64,000 bases of DNA, taken from Prorocentrum cordatum (lineage: Eukaryota > Sar > Dinophyceae > Prorocentrales > Prorocentraceae). Location of the stretch: positions 159,383 through 223,382 of the forward strand of contig CAUYUJ010010502.1 of assembly GCA_963575745.1 (NCBI GenBank). The letters run 5' to 3'. Each line of letters starts with the position of its first letter. Position 1 is the first letter of the stretch. Of the stretch, positions 9,969 to 20,671 are shown one piece after another. The notes under the pieces are model-generated. The model worked only from the letters and a program-made list of their open reading frames with translations. It was not told where the DNA came from and made no database searches. The position numbers and the translations under genes were made by a program.

Positions 9969-10126
9969 TTGACAACCCAACGTCGAGGCGAGTGCACCGC
10001 GTCTAGAAGGGCAGCAGTACAGGTGTGGAGGACACTGAGAAAACATGAAGGGAGAAGAGATCGAAAGCCAGTGGGACCATTAAATACGCAAGAGAAGTGG
10101 AGACAGTCGAGAGGGCCCAGGGCTGT

Positions 10127-11240
10127 CTAGCTGGCAGGAGCTGATTCCAGCAAAGATGGTTGAGGGACGAGGTGAAAGTGGACGGCCGAGCCATCCGCAA
10201 TCCCAGCTGTGATTTCTCGCACCACCGCGCTTCCATCCACCCGATGAACGGCCCACTTGTTCATCCACCCCCTGGATGGCCCAGTTCGCCCCCTCCAAGC
10301 CTCGGAGCGTGGGAGCCCGGGGGCACCATCTCCAGCGGCTGCGGGCAGAACTCCGCCGCCTACACGAGCGAGGCCCACTTCCCACCCAGCAGGGGGTGGT
10401 ACCAATAGTCCCAAACATGCTCCACCGTGTCCATGCCCGGCAAGATGGGGAGCGGCGCGATCAGCCGTAGATAAGCAGGAGCTCCGCCGCCAGCCCCGCG
10501 GCGCATGAAAGCTGCCAAAATTCGGGACAAGGCATTGCTGTCTGAGGGTGCCCAGAACATGGCAACTCTGTCCCCAAGTGTGGTCCAAAATTGGACGTCA
10601 CCCTTTTCCAGGAGAGACGCGGCTGTGCGGGTCAAGGAGGGCTGGGTCAGCGTCGTGCTGTCGTGGTCCCCGAACAGGCTCGACCACTGCGCGCATAAGA
10701 GCTCCGTGGGCTGATTCCGGCTGGAGGCGAGGATCTGCAGCGCACGAGCCCCCAATTCTTTCCAGAGTGGCAGCCGGGAGGAACGCAATCGTCGCCTTTC
10801 CCGGATCACGTCGTCCAACTGTGCAGCACAGGTGGCTGCACTCTGGCCGAAGACCTCGAAAGCCAAGCTGGCGGCATCGAGGTCCCCCTGGGGCCAACGC
10901 ATCTTCAGCGCATGGGCGCACAGGAGGCGCGCCGTGCGCGCCCTAGCCTGGATCGCCTGGAACGTAGGCTCGGGACCTTCCATTTCACCGAAGCCCAGCC
11001 GCTGCCAAGGATTGGCCGACTCAATGTCTTAGGCCATTTTTCCGAGGAGCCGCACGATGGCAACCCATGAAGCGGGGGCTTCCACTGTAAGAACCCGCTG
11101 GTCTGGAGGGCGAAGAGACAGCGCCGCCGAGATGAGGTCGAAGTGGTCCATGACCTCTTGCTCCACGAACTCTTTGAAGGCCTAGAGCGGAATATCCCAG
11201 CCCATCCCAGGAGGTGCTGCGATCTGCATGGCCGCCGCGC
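10127..11240 (-). pseudogene. Broken coding fragment, probably retroelement-derived
   Basis: On the minus strand a protein-like frame can be read from about 11190 through 10360. It begins VEQEVMDHFDLISAALSLRP, passes an in-frame TAA near 11030, and continues DIESANPWQRLGFGEM into a 207-codon open stretch. That stretch contains WPQGDLDAASLAFEVFGQSA, ELLCAQWSSLFGDHDSTTL and GMDTVEHVWDYWYHPLLGG. A second frame continues to 10127. No EN or RT motif is visible. The segment resembles linker or 5' portions of dinoflagellate LINE ORFs in style only. It is cut on its upstream side by the poly(A) tract. Confidence 0.4.
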
Positions 11241-11252
11241 CCGTCCCCCTGC

Positions 11253-11269
11253 AACAAAAAAAAAAAAAA

Positions 11270-11305
<36 letters not shown>

Positions 11306-11426
11306 CAAAAAAAAAAAATAAAAAAGAAAAAAAAAAAAAAAAAAAGCAAAAAAAAAAAAAAGAAAAAAAAAAAAAAGTGGAGGAAAAAAAAAGAAAAAAA
11401 AAAAAAAAACAAAAAAAAATAAAAAA

Positions 11427-11471
<45 letters not shown>

Positions 11472-11523
11472 AAAAAAGATAAACAAAAAAAAAAAAAAAA
11501 AAACAACAAAAAGAAAAGAAAAA

Positions 11524-11562
<39 letters not shown>

Positions 11563-11587
11563 AAAAAAAAAAAAAAAAAAAAAAAAA
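11253..11587 (+). repeat. Poly(A)-rich tract, about 335 bp
   Basis: Almost pure A on the plus strand with single C, G or T interruptions every 5-20 bases. It is sharply bounded by CCCCTGCAAC and GGCCTCAACAACG. It is far longer than a retroposon tail usually is. It may be an expanded tail, a slipped microsatellite or an assembly/sequencing artefact. Lys-rich and Phe-rich frames through it are artefacts. Confidence 0.9.
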
Positions 11588-12130
11588 GGCCTCAACAACG
11601 TTTCTGCGTGGCATCGGAGTGCTCCAACACTAGCCCGGCAGCGGCCTGCGTCAGCCCGGAACCCTGCTCCTCTAGCCTCATCCATGCTCGGGGTCCCGGC
11701 TGGGGCCACCGCCAGGTCGTGCTGCCGATGCGTCGCGCATACGTCCAAGCCGGGCAGGGCGGGGCCGTCCACGCCATGGGCCGCGCAAACGCGGCAGCAC
11801 CCCGCCATGGTTGTGCTGACGAAGCCAGGAACCGGAAACAACTCGGTTTACCCGCAATCGCCAACACTGCGGCGGCGCCGGCGCGCGCGGGATCCCCACG
11901 GGACCCGATGGGATCCCCACGGGACGCTTATAAGATCCCAGCAGAACCTTGCGCCAGTTTCTTGAGCCAGCAAGTGGGGGCCAGAAGAGGCGCATTCCCC
12001 AAGACGCACCGAGACGTCACCCAAGACCGAGTGGTTCGGGTTCCTTGCATTGGCAGCGCCCAGCGTTGCCCAGATTCCTTGGCCTTGGTTCCTTAATGCC
12101 TTCCTCGGGTTCCTTCGTCTTGGTTTCTTG
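11588..12130 (-). other. Short Cys/His-containing coding-like piece, otherwise nothing clear
   Basis: The minus strand near 11830-11600 reads AGCCRVCAAHGVDGPALP, then LDVCATHRQHDLAVAPAG and GALRCHAETLL. The Cys/His spacing hints at a zinc-binding segment but matches no family I know. It runs directly into the poly(A) tract (poly-T when read this way), beyond which a protein-like frame resumes at 11250. A single gene split by the tract is possible. Bases 11880-12130 hold nothing recognisable. Confidence 0.25.
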
Positions 12131-12144
12131 CCGCCTCCCTCAGC

Positions 12145-12545
12145 CAAAGCAATGCCAAGCAATGCCAAGCTATGCCAAGCAACGCCAAACAATGCTAAAC
12201 AATGCCAAGTAGTTCCAAACGATGCAAATCAATACAAAACAACATTGTTAAGAAACGGTGCCAAGCAATGTTAAGCAATAGGCTATGCCAAGCAACGCCA
12301 AGCAAGGCAAATCAATGCCAACCACTCCCAAGCAACCATGCCAAGAAATGCCAAGCACCGATGCCAAGTAATACCAAACCATACCAAGCAATGCAAAGCA
12401 ACGCCTGGCAAAGCCAACCATGGCGAAGCCATGTCAAGTAATGCTGTGTCATGACAAGCAATGCCGAGCACCACTTCCAGACAACGCCAAGCAAGAAACA
12501 ACAGTGCAAACCAATGCAACAAAATTCTAAGCCATGTTTCGCATT
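12145..12545 (+). repeat. 10-bp minisatellite, AATGCCAAGC
   Basis: About 40 degenerate tandem copies of a decamer close to AATGCCAAGC (variants AACGCCAAGC, TATGCCAAGC, AATACCAAAC). The decamer period keeps the copies in register with one DNA helical turn. All three frames are open in places only because the repeat lacks stops. Confidence 0.9.
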
Positions 12546-13860
12546 GCATTACAAAGCATTGCTCCGAACTGCTTGGACTTGCTTTCGAGGATGGAGGACC
12601 CCTATGTTGGGTTGCGAAGGGTTCACATACATGGAGCTCCGCCTGGCAGCGACAACATTGCAGCCATCGTGACGTATATGCTTCACTCAAACAATGAAAA
12701 AACGCACTCGCAGCGGCCCCCAACTGTGAGCGCGAGCCTGGCCCAAGACACGGGTCAGGTGGCCTGACGCTGGAGAGGGAGATGTTTCATGGGCCCGTCA
12801 GATGGCTCGTCGCCTGGCCAAGACGGACGAGGAAAAGTTGGGACGACGAATTGCTCATCGGAAGATCGAAACATATGGCTGACATTTCCAATCTGGCTAC
12901 CTCTTGGGCGCCGCCGCTGCTGAACCTCTCCGGGCAAGTCTCCGCCCCCCACCCCAAGGCCCTGGGAACAAGTGTCAGCGCCAACGCGTGCTCGCCCACC
13001 CGAGCACCTGTAGACGACGCAGGCGGCGCAACGACGGACGGCCAACATGCGCTGTGGGCTCTCGGTGGAGCTGAACGGGGCACGCAAAACACACACCCAC
13101 ACACATTGGGCCACCACAAATCCAAATACTCACCGGCCCCTCCGTCCTCACCAGGGGCGACGTCGGGCAGCTTGGCGATGCTGCAGGTGACCGAGACGTC
13201 GGCCTCTCCTGGAGGCAGAACGCCGCGGGGGCACGCGTCACCGCGGCGGCCACCGCCGCTGCCCAGGTGCCGCCATCCTCGGAAGAAGGAGCGCCTTGGC
13301 TGAACCGCAATCCTCCGGGTCGCCCAACTTGGCGATTCGCGCCCGGCGATCTACAACGCGCGATTGTCTTCAAGCCCTCGCAAAGCCCCCTTGGAGAGGG
13401 GCAGTCGCTCTTGACCAGGCCGCGACGCGCGAAGCGCGACTTATCTTCGCGCCCCCGCGGGTGACCTAGAGCCATCTTGCTACCACACGGAACACTGAGT
13501 AAGCAGCGAAGGGGCATTTCTGGTCACAGTGGTCCTCGGCCCCGGACAAGCTCCACGACATAGATCTGAAGAGCGGCCCGGAAACCGGAGCCGCTCCTGA
13601 ACCCAACGTGATCTGTACTTCGGCGTCTTCACTAAACTCCCAGAGCAAGATCCGGTCTCTGAGCCGTTGCTGGGATCTTGTGGCACATCGACGCCGCTTT
13701 CGCCGCTGCTCAGACACGACAGTTGGCAATGCGGCTCATTCACTGCTTGGCTCAAGGGTCCAATTGGGTCAAGGGGTCAAGGGTCCCACATCTGTACATC
13801 CTACCTCCTTTCTGCACTCACCTTTACATCTTACTCCCATACGCACATACGTTGTTTTTG
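12546..13860. other. No recognised gene
   Basis: Plain mixed sequence. A 173-codon plus-strand frame at 12782-13303 begins with GPVRWLVAWPRRTRKSWDD, vaguely like LINE 3' segments, but this is too weak to call. A GC palindrome (CGCGAAGCGCGACTTATCTT, closed by CGCG) lies at about 13427-13451. Bases 13760-13790 repeat GGGTCAAG. Confidence 0.5.
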
Positions 13861-13879
13861 CCTCCTTCGATTGTCTTCC

Positions 13880-14938
13880 ATGCCAGCGAATTCTTGGCAG
13901 CCGGGCACTCCAGTGGGTGAAGTATTGGGCAGCAGCTCCGCAGAGACGCCCCTCATGTCCACGCCGAGCAAGCAGGAGCTCAAGAAAGCAAGGATCGGGT
14001 CCAGCCCATTGCAGGAGATGGACGATGATGTCCCCACGCCACTACGACGGCAGGAGTTTGAGAAGCAGCTCGAGGACGCACATGATCACACACCACTGAC
14101 AATTTCATCCATGGCACGGCTGTTGGATGCACGTCTGACACTTCTCCGTCAAGACATCACGGCAATCAAAGAACATGGAATCTCCCGACACCATCTCGAA
14201 GAAGCTCTTCAACCGGTCCGGGATGACATCGCAAATATTACGCAGCGACTGGAAGCACTCCAGACGGCATCAGCCTAGGTCACTCCGCGCTCTTTCGGTG
14301 CAGTGGACAGCTGGGCGTCAGTCGAGGCTCGTTTGGCGGAGCACCAGACGACGTCACAAGGGGCTTCAGATTCAACATCGGTGACCGCAATCTTCGGTGG
14401 CTTGGGTGGCCTCTCTTCCTCTTCCTTGGCGGAGACCGAGCAGTTTATCAAAGAGGAGCTCCCGAAAACACAGATCCCACCTCCGACCGAGATGTTCATG
14501 AAAGGAGAGCCCTATAATGGACTCGTGTTTGGAACAATGGCGACCCCCGATGACCTTCAAAGCGCTGTGAAGAGGTTCCGGTCGGAGGCCATCACGTGCT
14601 CAAGCAAAAGGGTTTGGGCAAATTTGGATCAGCTGCTACATGTTCGAGTGCCCCTACGTTTTCTTGTTGATTTAAAAAAGCTCTTGGTCAGCTGGGGTTT
14701 CGCAACGAAGTCCATCAAGATCGACGATACCGCGTGCTCCATGAAACTCGGGATCGACGCCGTGCTGGTGGCCAATACCACTTCTGACTATAAGCTGAAA
14801 CTTACATGGTTGAAGGTGGATTGGAAAACGTGGGAGGCGCTGCACAACGACGTGGATGTCAAAGCCTTGCGTGACAAATGCCAGAATTCGTTGCAGCAGT
14901 CCGCTGACAAAGGGCAAGGGGAAAGGAAAACCTGCTAG
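13880..14938 (+). pseudogene. LINE 2 ORF1 (coiled-coil, RNA-binding-like)
   Basis: One frame from ATG 13880 to TAG 14936-14938, about 352 codons, is interrupted by TAG at 14276-14278. The first part (MPANSWQPGTPVGEVLGSSS onward) is polar. It then has a heptad-like helix region (MARLLDARLTLLRQDITAIK, PVRDDIANITQRLEAL). After the stop comes a basic globular part (LLHVRVPLRFLVDLKKLLVS, LTWLKVDWKTWEALHNDVDV). LINE ORF1 proteins are typically coiled-coil nucleic-acid chaperones that package the RNA, which fits its place just upstream of the EN. The assignment is by position and architecture, not by a diagnostic motif. Confidence 0.65.
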
Positions 14939-14983
14939 GCAGGAGTAGGACAGCACCGGTCAAATCAAGTTCCACCCCCTATC

Positions 14984-15660
14984 TTGACAGGGGAACTTCA
15001 CATTTACACAGAGAACACAAGATTAAGGACGAACGCACAATTAACAGAGTTATTATCAGAGCTTGTAGGCATACAGAGGGATATTGTTTTATTGAGCGAG
15101 ACGCGGGCACCGTTACCTGAACTCCCACTCGAGAGCGGTCACACATTGTTTCTCGATCTAGAGGACTATGTCGCTGCAGGCGTCGGCATTTTGGTACACG
15201 AGCGCCACGTCCCCATCAGAGAAGACCGTAAATGCAGCTATCGTTTTCTTGGTATCGACATTGTGATGCATAGTCGTTTGTACACATGCTTCGCAGTATA
15301 CGTGCCGCATGCTGGATTTGCCGAGGATGCCCTCGATTCGTTTTACAATGACCTCGATGGCACGATGCGCACGTCCCAGAAGCAGAACAAGGGCAGCCTT
15401 GTCGTCATTGGGGAGGTTGGAATTCTCAGTTCAATACTGGGCCCCGTGGTCAAGGACTGAGCGAATTTACAGCGGCACACGGCCTTCAAATAGCGAATTT
15501 CCCGCTAAGGCTTCAGTACGCTGACGCATCGTTTTCATTAGTCTACGCACGGCGCGGGTGGAACAGAGTGCAGCAGTCATTTCTTTGTGGTTGGGCTCCG
15601 ACCACAGGGCTGTAGACGCCTGTGTACGTACCAAGACATCTGGCCGGAGGCGCAGAACCA
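14984..15660 (+). pseudogene. LINE 2 endonuclease domain (frameshifted)
   Basis: The ORF2 start region reads LHIYTENTRLRTNAQLTELL, then RDIVLLSETRAPLPE with the EEP catalytic Glu in SETR, then AAGVGILVHERH and CFAVYVPHAG. The next motif, expected GDFN, reads VVIGEVGIL, so it is altered. A frame change follows near 15460 and the SDHRAV motif appears at about 15597-15615. No ATG lies near the start of this frame; 14984 is TTG and the true start is unclear. Nicking activity is unlikely. Confidence 0.75.
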
Positions 15661-17064
15661 AGTATGACCCTCGAGGTTGGGAGCCTGGCGATGATCGTGC
15701 GTATTGTCACGACGTGGATGCGTATCCGACAACATGCCTTTTTTCCGATCTCGATATTTGCGTGACCACCGTTGCGGCAGGGCATGACAAACGAACGACC
15801 AATCAACCACCCTCCTGGGCCGACGGTGATTTCCAAGATCTTCTCCGCCAACGCCGTGCTCTCCCAAGCTGGTCTGCTGGCAGAAGAGACATCTCCATAC
15901 GAATTCGCAGAGCAGTGCGGGCCGAACTCCGGAGGCAGAAAGCCATGCGCACCCAACAAACTCTGACTGAGTTCCGTGACCTACGCCGACTCGCAGAGGC
16001 GAAACTGTTTCCGGCACGGAAGCGGAAGGAACTGGGTGAAGCAAAATGCGCTCGTGAAGCGTTCGAAGGGTTCCTAACTGACAGATTCTCTTCCTCTGAA
16101 CAAGTGCCTGCGGAACTATCGGGTCATCGAGGTCCCTTCAACGTTCCTGCGTGCACGAAGGCAGAGCTTGACAAAACAACCAAGGTGCTGAACAACAGGA
16201 GAGGCGCCGACACAGACGGCATCGTCGCAGAAATGTTCAAGCATGCCTCCAACACTTTCCTGGACGACCTGATACACATGTATAACGATATGGTGCGCAC
16301 GGGGCTTCTGGAAGATTCGTGGACAAATATGTTGTATACCATGCTGCCCAAGACCGGGACCTGTCACAGACGAGAAATTGGAGGCCGATCGCTGTCCTCA
16401 AGATGACCTGCAACATGCTCTCTCGGATGCTCCACCTCCGGCTACGGGGCGTCCTGGAAAGTTCTCGGGGCCCCGATGAAGTTGGTTTCAGAAATTAGCA
16501 TTCGGTAGAAGATACATTCTTGGTTTTTGAAGTTGCTTGCAGCAAATGCTTCGAATGGGGCGTGCCGCTCTGGTGCGCAGCTCTCGAATTACGCAAGGCA
16601 TCCGACCGGATCGACTACGCTTCCTTGTTCCGAGCCCTACGTAGCAAAGGTGTGGAAGCAGACCACGTCGCTCTGCTGGCGTCGCTGTGTTCCAACCAAA
16701 CGGGTTACGTAGCCGGGACGCATCCATTCCCAATACAACATGGAGTCAAACAGGGAGACGTCATCAGCCCAATGTTGTTCAATGCTGGATTAGACATGGC
16801 GATGGCCAGTTGGAAACAACGGGTAGGGGATGCTGGTACCCCCTTGGGGAATGGGAGGTTGCTCGCACATGTTCGATACGTGTACGCAGAGTCGGCAAAC
16901 GAGTTGGCGAACATGCTAGAAATGGTGATGGAGGAGTTGGCAGCCGTTGGCTTGCACCTGACTCCAGACAGGACGAAGGTTCTGACTTCCGAAGAGACGG
17001 CCGGAGCCACGTTTATCGATGTCGAAAACGACATGATCAAGGTCTTGAACGGCACGCACACGCG
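15558..17064 (+). pseudogene. LINE 2 reverse transcriptase, first part (inactive)
   Basis: Two frames (15558-16406 and 16520-17131) together give the linker and RT. Visible signatures: TKVLNNRRGADTDGIVAEMF and NMLYTMLPKTG before the palm; LELRKASDRIDYASL (motif A, usual FD changed to LE); IQHGVKQGDVISPMLFN (motif B); and VRYVYAESANEL where YADD is expected (motif C, second Asp lost). HLTPDRTKVL follows. The catalytic changes and the frame break near 16410 make it a pseudogene. The RT stops near 17065 at the inserted G-rich block. Confidence 0.8.
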
Positions 17065-17069
17065 CAACT

Positions 17070-17930
17070 CCGCTGATCTGGCGTGTGCGTGTAAGAAAGA
17101 GGGGGTGACCAGGGTGGTTCTGTCGGGGTAGGGGGAAGGGAGGGGGGGGGTCTGGTGGCGTGGGTTCCGGAGGCGTGTGGGGGGGTCCAGTTCGCCGTCC
17201 CACCTGTGGACAAGGGAAATTGGGGGAAAACGGGGGGGGTCCGGTGGCCTGGGTGGCTCTGCCGGGGTAGGAGGAAGGATGGGAGGGTTACGGTGGCGTG
17301 GGTTCCGGTGGCGTGGATGGGGGGGTCCAGTCCCCCGTCCCGCTTGCGGGCACGGGAAATTGGGGGAAGGGGGGGGGGGAGGGGGGGTTCCGCGGGGTGT
17401 GAGTTCGAAGGAGCCTCAGCGACAGCCTCGAGGCTTAGCTTCAGCCTCTGGGGGGGTTACCGGGGTGGCTCTGCCAGGGAAGGAAGGGAGGGGGGGGGGC
17501 GCGTGTGCGTGGGGTAATGTTTGCCCGTGTACGCGAAAAAGGGAATCGGGGAAAGAGGGAGAGAGCAGTGGAACGGGACAAGAGCGGAAAACAGGGAACA
17601 AATGGCGGGAAAACGAAGGTGGCTGTGAAATGCGTGTCTGTTGTGTGGTGTGTGTGTACTTGTGCGGTGTGCGTGGTGTGTGTATGTAGGTGTTGCCAGC
17701 GTGTGCGTGTGTATGTGCATGCGAAGGTGGCGCGCGTGTGTAAGTGTGGTGTGTGTGTGCGTGTGTGTGTCTGTGGGTATGTGTTGTATGTGTTGTGTGT
17801 GTGTGCGTGTGTGTGTGTGCGTGTGTGCGCGTAATGTCTGCGAGCGTGTGCGTGCGTGTCTGTCGGCGACGTGTCGCCGCCCAGTCTGGGGGGCACCCCA
17901 AGCGACCCGGATCGGCGGCACTGGCCGAAA
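17070..17930 (+). repeat. G-rich and GT-rich insertion inside the LINE 2 RT
   Basis: The block has two parts. Bases 17110-17530 hold about two and a half G-rich units of roughly 138 bp (GTGGCGTGGGTTCCGGNGGCG at 17155 and 17293; GGTGGCTCTGCC at 17248 and 17462). Bases 17635-17860 are a degenerate (TG)n microsatellite. RT-type sequence is present on both sides (NDMIKVLNGTHT before, LQYLGKTLPANLKDRTTTEL after), so this is most simply an insertion or expansion. No coding content is credible. Confidence 0.7.
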
Positions 17931-18557
17931 GCTACTACAATATCTAGGGAAGACGTTGCCGGCGAACTTGAAGGACCGCACCACAACTGAACTAAGACAA
18001 CGAATTCGACGAGCTTGGCAACAATTTCATTAACATCGTCACGCGCTCACGGGCCACAGTGTGTCAGGTCACCGAATGCTCGATGTATTTCAATGTGTGG
18101 CAACACCGACTTTATTGTTTGGGTTAGCATGTCTGCCTCTGCCACAGCAACAACTGGGTTCTCTAGACGTCATTCAAAGCAACATGCTCCGCCTGATTGT
18201 TGGATGGAGAAGAATCGACGGAGAAGAGTGGGCCGACACTATGCGACGCATGAAGGACAGAGACAACGATGCCTTTGTGCATTTTCCAGTTGACAATTGG
18301 AGCGCTCTGTTTTGCCGCCGCTTGTTGGAACTTGCTCTGAAGTCAATCGATTCAGAACCTGGTTGGGTTCATGCAACTATCGGATTAAGAACAGCGAGGA
18401 CGCATGGTGCCTAGAGGCGCGAGGCCGTCCGCCAACAAGATGGGACGACCAGCTGGCATCTTTCACGCGTGACACTTTGAGCACAGCATCTCATTGGACT
18501 ACAAGCATTGCAGAAGAGGACGAGGACGCGTTCGTGGAGTACTACGTGCGGACATAA
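17931..18557 (+). pseudogene. LINE 2 C-terminal region
   Basis: Frame resumes with LQYLGKTLPANLKDRTTTEL and RQRIRRAWQQF, passes TAA at 18031-18033, and continues HRMLDVFQCVATPTLLFGLA, then SNMLRLIVGWRRIDGEEWAD. A frameshift near 18380 leads to LEARGRPPTRWDDQLASFTR and the final stop at 18555-18557. The order YLG...AW..F, ML(R)xIxGxxRxD and GRPxxRWDD is the usual tail of RTE/Jockey-style ORF2s. No Cys/His knuckle of the LINE 1 type is present. Confidence 0.7.
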
Positions 18558-18739
18558 GGACGGGCCTCTTTTCTCCCTCCCCCCCCTCTCTCCCGTCCTC
18601 CTCCCCTTCCCCCCGCCTCTGCGCAGTGGCACAAAGCTTGCTCACTCGTCGTGCACGTCCTTCACATCATGCGTGCAGGGTGCACTGACTTTGATTTTCC
18701 AAATCGTGCCAGCCCGTTCACGGGCCAACCTGTTGGTTT

Positions 18740-19000
18740 GACCAGGCCTCTGCTGCCTCATCATCTTCGTCCGCTTCCTTCTCCTCGTCCGCAGTCTCCC
18801 CGAACTCATCCTCTTCCTCTTTCAAGACACGCCCTTGCCGTCTGACACTCTCCATGCCGCACGGGTGACGGGCTGTCGATGTCTCCTGGCTTGGGCTCGA
18901 TCTCCATCCACTTCTCGCCGACGCCCCAGCGGACTTTTCCCCTGCACTTGCACTCCTGCCACTGGCCAGCGCAATAAATCCACTCGGGCCTGCGCGGGCA
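18740..19000 (-). pseudogene. Cys-rich W-C-G domain fragment with acidic tail
   Basis: The minus strand reads RRPEWIYCAGQWQECKCRGK, then VRWGVGEKWMEIEP, RHGECQTARACL. After a one-base shift it reads GRVLKEEEDEFGETADEEKE followed by more acidic residues. The W-x2-C-x5-C-x-C-x-G-x-V-R-x-G pattern resembles a small Cys-rich module I associate with dinoflagellate and other protist secreted or surface proteins; I know no firm name for it. Upstream to 19342 a frame stays open but is less convincing. It may be an exon or a broken fragment. Confidence 0.35.
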
Positions 19001-20671
19001 AGGGGGTTCCAAAGACGGCGAGGGAATTGGAGGCAGAGGCTTCTGACGATTCATACGGGCCCCTGCCAAAAATGATGCATGCAAAGCTACATAATAACGC
19101 TCGGAGGGCATCGTTGAGCCAACAACGATGCGGCTGGGTGCTTCTAGCCCGCGGACGGAAAGATTGCCAGGGGTACCTGCTGGGAGGGTGGTTTCTACTT
19201 GTCGCGTTGGCTGCAAGGGCCGTCTCGACCCCATCGGCTCGTGGTTCCTTTGGGAATGGGCGGTCGTGCACTTCCGTCGACCATTGCGAGGAGATACACC
19301 GCTGAGCATTGACTGCCTGAAGGACGGGCTTGCAACGTGCACGGCGACGCAGCAAAGGAGGGCTGGGGCCAGTGGTGGAAGGGGGGAGCGACCTGGACTT
19401 GGGAGGGGGCCTCTCCCCCTTGAGGGGGCTCCCGAACCAATCCCGGGGAATCCCTTCCTTGTTTAGGGATAATGGAAAGGATCAGGCCAGCGCTGGGCTC
19501 TGAGGGAGCTGTTTCAGTGCCACTGGAGCCGCCTGAACACTGACCTGGCCAATCAGCCGTAAAACTTCTGCCTCAGGACCACAATGAGTCAGGTCAATAC
19601 CGCGGCCCCCTGGGCATCCCTGGGCATCACCTCAAGCGGTCCGGCCGACCCGCACGCTGAGCAAACTCTTTGTCTGATCCCTTTTCTCCTTGGTCTGGTC
19701 AGGCTGAAACTGTTGATGCTTCTTCCCAAGAGCGTTCGTTACCCAAGGGGGGCGGGTAATGGTGACGCTTGGGCGAAGTGGGGCACGTCGGGGCGGGGAT
19801 GCGCTGCGATCGCAATACGAAGCGCTCGAGCACCACCACTCTATCGTAAATGGTTACCGTTGCTCGGGAGAGGGGGGCAGGTAACGACCGCTACGAGCCA
19901 GAGGATGAAACGAAATCTCCAGGATCGGTGTATTTGCCTCAGTGGCCAAGCCAGGAGGGCGCTCCCGCCAGGGCGCGGGCCGAGGGAGGGTCGGTCCAGG
20001 AACGGGACAAATCGCTCCAGAACGTCCTGGAAGGCTCCCAGAGCGTTCTGGAGCGCTCTGGAATGGCCGCGGCGAAGGACACGCCGCCAGATTTCAAAGA
20101 TCCCCGATCTATCTGGATCCGATGGTGTCCCGGTCCTGGCTTCGTTTAAGAGGGGGGCGTAGGGGGCCAACAATCGCGCTTTCCTGCGCCCTTCAAAAGA
20201 GGTCTCCCCTCTTGGTTCCGAGTTAATGGGGTCGTAGGATCGCGGCGCATCGCCGATCCCTCGGCGACGTCGGCTCGGACAAGGTTGGGCCTCACATCGC
20301 GCCGCATCACCGATGCATCGGCAGAAGCCTTCGACCCCATCTACGCGGACCCCCTAAAGTTTCCGAGGGGTGCGGGGGCTTATTTGATGTTGGACATATT
20401 GGCGGCGTTTTTATTCGTGTTCAGTGTGTGGCTGTTCTGCCAAACGACACGCGGGGGGGGGAGGGGGGGGGGGAAACTGCAACCCAAAACAGAAACAACG
20501 GGAGTACAAAACAGAACAGCACCGAAAATGAGTGGCGCGAATAAGAATCCCCAAACAATTGAAAACAACCTGACCCCCGAAACGGTGAACGCAGCATCTT
20601 GAAAACTAGACCAAAACCGCCCCCAACGTTTTCAACATCATGTGCGGGCGAGGGAACCATAAACCAGCTAA
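19001..20671. other. No recognised gene; several GC palindromes
   Basis: Mixed sequence. Nested palindromes occur at about 20012-20063 (CCAGAACGTCCTGG and CCAGAGCGTTCTGGAGCGCTC). A longer dyad-rich stretch at 20235-20330 contains CATCGCCGATCCCTCGGCGA and CGCGCCGCATCACCGATGCA. A G-run lies at 20450-20474. No protein family could be read. Confidence 0.5.

Larger units (their letters stand above)
13880..18557 (+). mobile_element. LINE 2 (ORF1 + EN + RT), decayed and interrupted
   Basis: A full-length-looking non-LTR element on the plus strand with ORF1, endonuclease, reverse transcriptase and a C-terminal region ending in RPPTRWDDQLASF. The order and the C-terminal GRPxxRWDD signature recall RTE-type LINEs; this placement is tentative. 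ORF1 has an in-frame stop, ORF2 shifts frame several times, and the RT active site is degraded. About 0.86 kb of unrelated G/GT-rich DNA lies inside the RT. The element differs from LINEs 1 and 3-5 in this window, so at least two LINE lineages are present. Confidence 0.85.

Noticed and set aside
11143-11580. A Lys-rich protein of over 100 lysines.
   Set aside because: Direct product of the poly(A) tract.
13741-13760. TTGGCTCAAG just upstream of LINE 2 ORF1 as a spliced-leader remnant.
   Set aside because: Only ten bases match the end of the leader and the rest does not; such a match is expected by chance at this scale.
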